A DNA stretch of 64,000 nt, taken from Xiphydria camelus (lineage: Eukaryota > Arthropoda > Insecta > Hymenoptera > Xiphydriidae). Within the stretch, counting starts at the first letter, position 1. The number at the start of each line of letters is the position of its first letter. Below are positions 56,949-64,000 of the stretch, piece by piece. The notes below the pieces were generated by a model, which saw only the letters and a list, made by a program, of their open reading frames with translations, searched no databases and was not told the origin of the DNA. The translations under genes and the position numbers were made by a program. The DNA is taken from positions 10,527,431 to 10,591,430 of the forward strand of contig OY783200.1 in the NCBI GenBank assembly GCA_963678675.1. The letters run 5' to 3'.

Positions 56949-57984
56949 TAAGATACAGCACGAAGCAGCACGCGCATTCCTTCTCTCTCGCTCACATTTC
57001 TCTAGAGAGCGAGGGTAATTAATTCAAATCATGGCAACCACTGCTTGCGGCCACTTGTTTACAGGCAACCATATATTATTGTATTCAGTAAAAATTTAGC
57101 TTCAATTTGGTATAACTTTTTCTTGAAAAACACATGACCGTAAATAATCAACAATAATGTACCTGTTTACACCTGGTTGCCTAGAGGTTGCGGCTAACTG
57201 AGAGCTGGCAACCCTATTTTTTTACATTCTTCACATCATTTTCTTTCAAATGACGTTTCATTCACTTAAAAAAACATATAGTGCAATTTCATACAAATAA
57301 ATGACTTACAATATCAATAATCTCGGTCGAGATTATCGAATTAATAAAACCGTCCGACCGTCCGACCGACCCTCCAACCGAGAGTATCTATACAGGAATT
57401 GGAACGCCTTTGCGTTCAATAGTCAATACGAGATTTTGGCATTTCGTGCTTTCGCCACTGGTCTGCTGGCGTCGCCACCGTCCGGCCTTCATACTCACGT
57501 ACACTTCCCTTTGTCGCGACGACCCGTGACCAGTCGGTATTTGTACAAAGCCCAGCCGACGGTAAATTTCAAGGTCCCTGTAACTGTGCGGTTCTACTCG
57601 GGTCGGGACATCATGTACGTGTGTACGAAGGCTCGCACACTAGAACGCGCTGTCCGTACAAGGCTTTAAAGAACGCTCCGTACTGCTTCGTACACCAATA
57701 CAGTGAGCGTGTAGTAGGTATGTTCGTTCATCTCGGCGTAAAGTGAGCAGCGAGAACCCGTGTATCTTTATGTCTGCCCCCTCCACCCCTCAATTTTTAC
57801 ATCGAATTTTCTCAATAAATATATGTATGGTTATAACCAAAATTATGCTTAGTTACACCATATAAATTGATTATTCTCTAATGATAGATTGATAAAGACC
57901 AGAATAAATTTTTCATTTATACCGGTAGAGATCGAGTCGGTAGTTAGAGTTGGCTTACAGCCCGTAAACACTGTGCAGTTTATT
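56949..57984. other. Mostly unassigned
   Basis: 57350-57400 has tandem GTCCGACC steps. The 122-codon frame at 57301-57669 is not recognised. AATAAA near 57813 and the GC-rich upstream block could be a 3' LTR-like end, but no repeat ends were found. Confidence 0.3.
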
Positions 57985-58102
57985 CACTGTTTCGATAATT
58001 TTAACAAATCGGTGCAAATCGAATGCTATGTTATGAACATAATATCCGGTTTCCACCGATTCGTTAAAATTACTGAAACGGTGAATAAACCGCATAGTTT
58101 GT
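57985..58102. repeat. Hairpin with 42-bp arms
   Basis: CAGTTTATTCACTGTTTCG .. TTTTAACAAATCGGTG pairs with CACCGATTCGTTAAAATT .. CGGTGAATAAAC around a ~35-base loop that itself contains TGTTATGAACA. Probably a MITE remnant. Confidence 0.6.
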
Positions 58103-58419
58103 TTATTTACGATTTTTATGACTTCTTTCACGAACGAATTGTTCTGGGGAAAATGTAAATATTATCGAAACATTAATTATAAAATCATTACATGTTCGTG
58201 ATTTTATTTATCATTCATAATTTTTAAATCAGTCATCTAGGCTGAAAACATTTTTACCGATTTTCCGTTTATCATTGAGTGCGTTCTAGTTGCGAAATTC
58301 GATGTTCAATTATTTTCAAACTGTTAACACGCGATACGTCGGCTGACAACAATGAATGTGTAGTGACGCGCCACGCCGCTCTTTTCTCCGCCTTGTCGGA
58401 AACTACGCGAGAAAGCGAT

Positions 58420-58545
58420 CAGGGGCCCCTTTCTCTAACTCACTCGCAAAGTTGCGTATACGCATCTTAGCCAATAGACCAATCAGGACCAAGTATTCCG
58501 TTGTGGTGGGGGTCCTGATTAGTGAGTTAGAGAAAAGGGCCTCTG
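58420..58545. mobile_element. Palindromic MITE
   Basis: GGGGCCCCTTTCTCTAACTC pairs with GAGTTAGAGAAAAGGGCC; CCAATCAGGACC pairs with GGTCCTGATTAG. No clear target duplication. Confidence 0.55.
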
Positions 58546-58585
58546 GGGTCTCCCTACCTGAGAACCCTGCCTACGTCACAACTAA

Positions 58586-58799
58586 GGGCCTTTGCACACG
58601 ACGTTTTTTAAACTAGCTGACGACGCGCGTTATGCGCGATTAGGATGCTCGGCAAACGCAAGGCAGTCGGCAAGTTGTGACTTTTACACACGATCCTTGC
58701 TAATACAACCTGCTAATACGCGCTGATGACGCGCAGCGAACGCGCTTATCAAAAAGGCGCATCTTCAGCTAGTTTAAAAAACGTCGTGTGCAAAGGCCC
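58586..58799. mobile_element. MITE with 35-bp TIRs
   Basis: GGGCCTTTGCACACGACG .. CGTCGTGTGCAAAGGCCC, followed inward by TTTTTTAAACTAGCTGA and its inverse. GC-rich centre with GACGCGCG repeats. Flanking TAA/TTA do not match exactly, so the superfamily is open. Confidence 0.7.
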
Positions 58800-58847
58800 T
58801 TACGGTTGCCAGCTTTATCGCAGCGTTCCGTACCCCGAGGTATATAT

Positions 58848-61800
58848 GAGGGGCTGAGAAACATAGTGGTGTAAGTCAACAAAAATAAGAAATTGTATTA
58901 AGCCACTATTCTGGTTCAGAATCACAAGCTTCATTTGGAAACATTTCGAAATAATTCATGTTTCTACTATTTTCACTAGAAAGCACCATCAGTTTTGTGT
59001 TGTAAACGACTAGAGCTAAACTCGCTGAATCATAATGGTGTAAGTCAGAGTTACACCACTATGTTCAGAAACGTTTATTCAAAAGAAGGTTATAAGGTTA
59101 TGTGGATTTGGTTGTCGTGCTCATCACGAATTATTATTAAATAATATAATTCTGAGTAATTCTCTTGTGTACCTATGCTACTCCGTAGGTATCCCGTTCT
59201 AGAGTTTCTAGAGTTAGGTAGTCAAAAAGGCCCTGTCGCCCCGTAAAACTCTCACGCTGTAAATTTTATTGCTAAAAACTCGGAATCCCTCTTCCCATGC
59301 CACGAAAGCGTAAACTTCCCTTCCTACAACCTTCCACCACTCCCTATATTTCCTGGCCGAAATACCTCCCGTTTTCTAAAATAAAGCAGTCTTAGAAAAA
59401 CCGTCGAACGGGCAGTATTTAATTTTTCTCGAACGCAATTGGCGAGACTATCCGCTCGTCCCTCGAGTAAAGGAACTCCAACAATTCATCTGTGTACTTT
59501 GTGTATAAATGTAATGGCCTCGTCAAGTAAATGTTGATTGACAATGATTGGATTGACAATAGTGATGATAGTGTCAAGGATCTGGATTACGAAATATCTT
59601 CTGAGAGTGACTGTTTATCTGAGGCGCCAGGTAAGTTAATAATATTCATTCTTATCCATTTTCATCTGCAACCTCAGTAGTTCAGTTAACTTGGCTTAAA
59701 TAAACACAACATTTGTATAGTTTGGACACTAAAATTAAGTGCCAGTTAGGACTTTCGCAAATATTTTCTTGAGCGAATGACATTTTTTAAATTTGGTTGC
59801 AGAGGACTTCATGGCAGATAATCTTGTTGTAGCTGTGGGAGCACACTCACCGCCAGTGGAAGCTGATGGTGTAACGAAATCTCGAAAATGCCAACGAAAA
59901 AGATCCAAAAGAGAAACTGCAAAGCGACTACGCAACAGTGGTAAAGCTTACGTAAATGTGAAGGGTGCCATGATAGATAAAAAATCTTTTCGAAATACTG
60001 ACTGTGGCTGTGCAAAAAAGTGTATCGAATCGATCACAGAAGATGAAAGGAAATTGCTGTTTCAAAATTTTTATGGAATGGCCGATTTTTCGAGGCAAAA
60101 TGCGTACCTGTGTGGTTTGATTCACCAAACAGAAGTTAAGCAAAGGCGTCATGTTAATGGCAGTAGGGGCAATAAACAACATTCAAACCGATATTATTTA
60201 CAAAAGGCGAATATCACAGTCCGAGTTTGCAAGAAGTTTTTTCTACAGACATTTCTAATTTCTGATGGAAGGATTACAAGAGCCATCAATAAACTTAAGA
60301 TAAACCACTCTCCGGGCGAGGACCTCCGGGGAAAACATAAAGCCGCTTAGAAAATTTCTGAAGAGCAACGACAATTTTGCAGAGAATATATCAGCCTATT
60401 TTCAGCATGCCAAAGCCACTATTCTCGACATGATAACCCGGATAGGAATATCTCAACCCTGATTTTTGAGCTTGAGAAAGATGTTTAGCCTTTATGTGGA
60501 ATGGTGCAGATCAAACAACTACGAACCTGTCAAAGAATACTTGTATAGGTATATATTTAACACAAAATGTAATTTACATTTTCATGTACCAACACAGGAT
60601 ACATGTAAAAGTTGTGATCAATACAAACAGTTAAAAGATATGGAGGAGAATGAAAAAAAGAAATGTGAACTTGAAATGGAACATGATTTACACTTGAGAA
60701 AGGCAGAAAAGGCTAGAGGGAGCTTGAAAGAAGACGGAGAAGATGCTACAGAAAATTCCGAAATATAGACCATTACCATCGATCTACAAAAAGCCTTACC
60801 ATTTCCAAAATTATCGGTCTCGGAGGCATACTATAAGCGCAACATGTATTGCTATAATTTCGGGGTACATGATGTTGCTAACAATATTGGGTATATGTAC
60901 GTTTGGGACGAGACTATAGCATCACTAGGTTCCCAGGAAGTAGCTGCTTGCGTAAAAAAACACCTCAGCGTTGTGAATAAAAAGTACGTTGTAATTTACA
61001 GCGACTCATGCACTGGTCAAAACCGAAACATTAAGCTTGCGTTAACTTTAATGAAAATAACACAGGAGTCATCTTCTGTTGATAGAATAGACAACAAATT
61101 TATGGTATCAGGACATTCTTACCTACCTAATGACAGCGATTTCGGGTTAGTGGAGAAGGAGAGCAGAGAGAAGACTATTTTTGTTCCAGATGACTGATAT
61201 AGCATTATAAAAAATGTACGGTGAAGTAAGAAGTTTATGTTAATCGAAATGCCACAAGAGGATTTGCTTAGCACCGAGTCACTAGAAAAAGCTATAACCA
61301 AACGAGACAAGAATAAAAGTGGTGCAGCGGCAAACTGGTTGTCAATACAGTGACTGAGGTTTGAAAAAGAAAAACCATTTACCATCTTCTATAAAGAAAC
61401 CTTAAATGAGGATGTTTTCAATTTCATGAAATCAACATTAGGCCTACTAAAGACGGACGACCCAGACTCCTGAAGAATGTTGAGCAGGCGCCGATGTATT
61501 CTGGTCCGCGGAATATGAACCACTTAAAGAAAAGAGATATGCTGTCTCTTCTAAAATATATTCCCCCCATCCACCACAATTTTTTTGAAAACATAAGTAC
61601 GTCTGCAAACGTTGTGGACTCGGATCTACTGCCTGACGACGAGGAGGATGTTGATCAGTAGACTTAATAATAAAGTGTTTGGTCTTTCATTTTGTGTTAG
61701 TACAATTTTTTATCCTTCATTGTTTTCACCCACTAGACGTATTACATAGAATTTGATACATTTTTAATCATCCATACCATTTTGAAACACGATACAAACA

Positions 61801-61891
61801 TAACTTAGTTTTTTATTAGCACTAATTCGAAAGGTTCATTTCCGCAGAATTAGGTTTTGCTGACTTGCACCACTATGTTTCTCAGCCCCTC
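58848..61891 (+). mobile_element. Sola-like DNA transposon 2 (TSD ATAT)
   Basis: TIRs GAGGGGCTGAGAAACATAG at 58848 and CTATGTTTCTCAGCCCCTC ending 61891, flanked by ATAT (58844-58847, 61892-61895). GTGGTGTAAGTCA repeats at about 58866, 59036 and inverted at 59050 and 61860. AATAAA at about 61669. It encodes a two-exon transposase gene with a few lesions, the best preserved of the three Sola-like copies. Confidence 0.8.
59531..61661 (+). pseudogene. Sola-like transposase 2
   Basis: Exon 1 59531-59630 (MLIDNDWIDNSDDSVKDLD, acidic), donor GTAAGT, acceptor TTTGGTTGCAG at 59802; exon 2 continues PEDFMADN. A Cys-rich N-terminal block (TDCGCAKKCIESITEDER .. NFYGMADFSRQNAYLCGLI) is followed by RYYLQKANITVRVCKKFF and a TAG at 60348. 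After KISEEQRQFC, HYSRHDNPDRN a shift near 60450 leads to MFSLYVEWCRSNNYEPVKEY, CKSCDQYKQL, and a second stop at 60766. The catalytic part reads TIDLQKALPFPKLS (D), YVVIYSDSCTGQNRNIKLAL (D) and FMVSGHSYLPNDSDFGLVEK (acidic third site). After another break the tail LSLLKYIPPIHHNFFEN ends DLLPDDEEDVDQ at 61661. Two stops and about three shifts inactivate it. Assignment to Sola rests on the motif order and the 4-bp duplication. Confidence 0.7.
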
Positions 61892-61895
61892 ATAT

Positions 61896-62188
61896 GTCGG
61901 TACCTCGTCGAACCTTTGTCTCACGGTGTACGGAATTTCGCCCGAAAGGCAGTCGGTCTTGAGCTTCAGATACGTACAGTTGCGTATTTTTTTTCTATCC
62001 ACTAAAGTAAGTAGATATAGAAAACCATACAATAAATGTATAATATTAATAAGCTTCATATCACGCTTCAGTTCAATACACAACCGAACTCGGCAATAAT
62101 AATAACTGACCACATTCTATCATTTAAAAAAATGTTTCATATTTATCTGACAAAAGAGCACGAGAGAAAATTAACGAAAAAAGAAATG
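61896..62188. other. Spacer, nothing recognised
   Basis: Short frames only; precedes the C-run at 62191-62203. Confidence 0.35.
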
Positions 62189-62722
62189 AAATCCCCCCCC
62201 CCCCCTTCAAAGCATCGACGATGTATGATAGCACGAATTAATAAAATAGCTCCCTTTCCAAAGTAATCATGTAACAACTTACGAATCACCAAAGATAATG
62301 AAAAAATTACGATAAAATAGTAATGAAATCATTACCGCCAAATTAATGAAAGCAAGTGTGTTGTCAAGGTATGTTGCGTTAATGAGAGAAATAGTACATA
62401 ATTCCATACAATGGTAAACTTTGCTACAGAGACTAAAAACAATATAGAGGAAAAAAAACCAAGTTCCACTGAAACTGAGAATATATTCACAGTTAACCAT
62501 TGTATGGAATTATGTACTATTTCTCTCATTAACGCAACATACCTTGACAACATACTTGCTTTCATTAATTTGGCGGTAATGATTTCATTACTTTTTTATC
62601 GTAATTTTTTCATTATCTTTGTTGATTCGTAAGTTGTTACATGATTACTTTGGAAAGGGAGCTATTTTATTAATTCGTGCTATCATACATCGTCGATGTT
62701 TTGAAGGGGGTGGGGGGTGGGG
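62189..62722. mobile_element. Young foldback element
   Basis: Arms of about 225 bases (62204-62420 and 62495-62708) are inverted copies with only a handful of differences, starting CTTCAAAGCATCGACGATG. They are closed by a loop of about 75 bases (62421-62494) and tipped by C-rich (left) and G-rich (right) runs. Identical short frames (LINATYLDN..AFINLAVM) appear twice because the arms are copies. No transposase; no target duplication identified. Confidence 0.8.
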
Positions 62723-62949
62723 TGGGGGGATATTTAATTACACATAGTTGCGGCTAATTTTTTTTAGGCAACCCGGAAGTAATACATTACATTGGCATTA
62801 ATCTTTCATTTGAATTAAGTTTCATTGAAAAAACAGATACCTACATAATTTTGCAGTGGGATCTCGTACTAATAGTTTCATACAGTATCGAGCGAACGCC
62901 GCGACGTGCATTTTGAAGTTAGTAATCAAAATAGATTTAGAAAAAACAT

Positions 62950-63055
62950 GTTTTTCCTCACTCATGCCCATTTCGAGGCCTTTTCCAGTCTACTTTTAGA
63001 CCGTAAGATGGCGTTTTTCCCGCGTGGCACCGACTGGGAGTCCGTAGACTATTAA
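62950..63055. repeat. Dispersed repeat, second copy (first at 17454-17560)
   Basis: About 100 bases match 17454-17560: CTCACTCATGCCCATTTCG, AGGCCTTTTCCAG, ACCGTAAGATG, GCGTTTTT, CGCGTGGCACCGA, GGAGTCCG. The two copies differ at about one base in eight. Nature unknown. Confidence 0.7.
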
Positions 63056-63096
63056 AAACACTTTACTCGGACTGACGCGAATACTTACAATTAGTC

Positions 63097-63154
63097 GAAG
63101 TGGGTCCTTTTTTCAAATTGACGAACGGAACGTGAAATGAACAGAGTATAGCTA
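63097..63154. repeat. Direct repeat flanking a Tigger-like element
   Basis: GAAGTGGGTCCTTTTTTCAA and ATTGACGAACGGAACGTGAAA recur at 63781-63823. With the inserted element 63155-63722 removed, the two copies lie about 115 bases apart, an old tandem duplication. Confidence 0.6.
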
Positions 63155-63722
63155 GGGTAAGTGTACATAATTCCGACACTCTGTAAGAAAGCAAACTAAA
63201 GAAAACACTATAATAAAATAAAAATTGTGTATAAAATGTAGGATACTTTATATAAGAGTTAAGTTTGTTCATTTCTGAAGTTGTTTCTAGAAAAGAAAAA
63301 TAATTCTACCACATTCCATCAACAAAAAATATGTTTTTTATTGGTCTGCAAATGGACATAATTCCGACACCTCAAATTTTTCTCTCCAAAACCCCGACAG
63401 TGAATTGAGCATAAATTCGACAGTGTTTTTAAATCCGATACATTAAGTATGATACATAAATCAAACAAGATTTTCAGTCTACAAAACTTGTTTAATAACA
63501 AAATGAAATGAGTACAAAACTCTTAAAATTAACTAAAATAGGAAGTCTAGACAAATGAACCATATTTAGTTATTTCCTCAACTTGAAAGCAGCCTCTTTT
63601 GTTAATTTTTTTAGGTGGTTGTATCACATAATTTCTATTTTGTGGTTGAGTTTTCTTATTTAAAGCAATATTATTGAAATTGACGGATTTATGGACACTG
63701 TCGGAATTATGTACACTTACCC
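63155..63722. mobile_element. Tigger-like non-autonomous element
   Basis: TIRs GGGTAAGTGTACATAATTCC at 63155 and its inverse ending GTACACTTACCC at 63722, TA at 63153-63154 and 63723-63724. GGACATAATTCCGACACC recurs internally at 63354, with CCCCGACAG and TTCGACAGTG nearby. No transposase frame. Confidence 0.8.
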
Positions 63723-63900
63723 TATATCTCACTTCGTCAGCTGACACTGTTGCACTCTGATTGGTGCGATTGCTTAGTCCGAAGTGGGTCTTTTTCAAAT
63801 TGACGATCGCAACGTGAAATTAACCGTATCGAATCGATTCATACGAGTCGACTGAAAAACGCACGAGAGTATACCAAACCTATAAGTGTAAAATCAAAAT

Positions 63901-64000
63901 ATGGAGAGAAAAAGCGTAATTATCCCGAACGGCGATGAAGAAGGCGACGAATTGCAAAATATCGTGAAACAAGAGCTAAATTGTACTTCGACATCGGGTG
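63901..64000 (+). CDS. Start of an open reading frame running off the window
   Basis: ATG 63901 in context AAAATATGG opens MERKSVIIPNGDEEGDELQ and IVKQELNCTSTSG, open to the window edge. An acidic/charged start of this kind suits a nuclear regulatory protein or another transposase. Upstream 63725-63900 has no TATA box that stands out. Too short to name. Confidence 0.35.
   Translation, partial: MERKSVIIPNGDEEGDELQNIVKQELNCTSTSG

Noticed and set aside
1..64000. CRISPR array, rRNA or bacterial-type operon
   Set aside because: No regularly spaced short repeats with unique spacers, no rRNA signatures and no prokaryotic gene organisation; tandem repeats here are long satellites.

Overview
The window is eukaryotic and almost certainly from an insect. 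Evidence is spliceosomal introns (GT..AG with polypyrimidine tracts), typical arthropod transposon families (Tigger/pogo, piggyBac, Helitron, a NOF-like MULE, an R1-clade LINE), AT-rich spacers and hundreds of TIR-bearing bases. There are no bacterial operons, rRNA genes or CRISPR arrays. All family names come from reading motifs by eye; no database was searched. It reads as a transposon graveyard with a few young elements and perhaps one host gene.

Layout. 1-2005: 3' end of a Tigger-like element, a tRNA-like pseudogene, a piggyBac tail. 2006-9149: a Tigger element (TIRs, TA duplication) that has taken in a foldback MITE, a solo LTR (TSD GTAGG) and a Sola-like transposon (TSD ATTT), which itself holds a Harbinger-like MITE (TSD TTA). 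9210-21184: a piggyBac gene split by about 9.7 kb of Helitron material. The Helitron (11256-19113) is bounded by a paralogous empty site and contains a Tigger (12388-15470) with a heat-shock-type promoter. 21588-23926: a Harbinger-like Myb gene fragment, then a 133-bp repeat array holding a TTAA foldback element.

26777-34063: a MULE/NOF-like transposase whose C-terminus looks like a ubiquitin-specific protease, interrupted by a 5'-truncated R1-clade LINE with a 14-bp TSD. 34700-35522: a foldback element. 35635-38648: a structurally complete Tigger with an intact 694-codon transposase, the best candidate for recent activity. 39098-40965: a long solo LTR. 40998-45100: inverted counterpart of the 133-bp array plus a second satellite, holding an element with ~0.5-kb TIRs and a CXC-type cysteine-rich ORF, and a solo LTR.

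45400-52735: MADF-like and CACTA-like remnants, and a piggyBac element with three exons and one nonsense codon. Short exons at 48195, 52581 and 53027 may be one host gene whose introns hold transposons. 53302-64000: a further Tigger-like element, two Sola-like elements (TSDs AAAT and ATAT), many MITEs, a near-identical 0.53-kb foldback, a Tigger-like non-autonomous element, and the start of an open frame at 63901.

Recurring theme: several families here (Tigger 1, 2 and 3, Sola-like 1 and 2) carry a family-specific 13-20 bp piece of their terminal repeat scattered again through the subterminal regions, as expected for transposase binding sites. The two inverted tandem-repeat arrays (22.3-23.9 and 41.0-43.9 kb) bracketing the NOF-like gene recall the FB-NOF foldback architecture.
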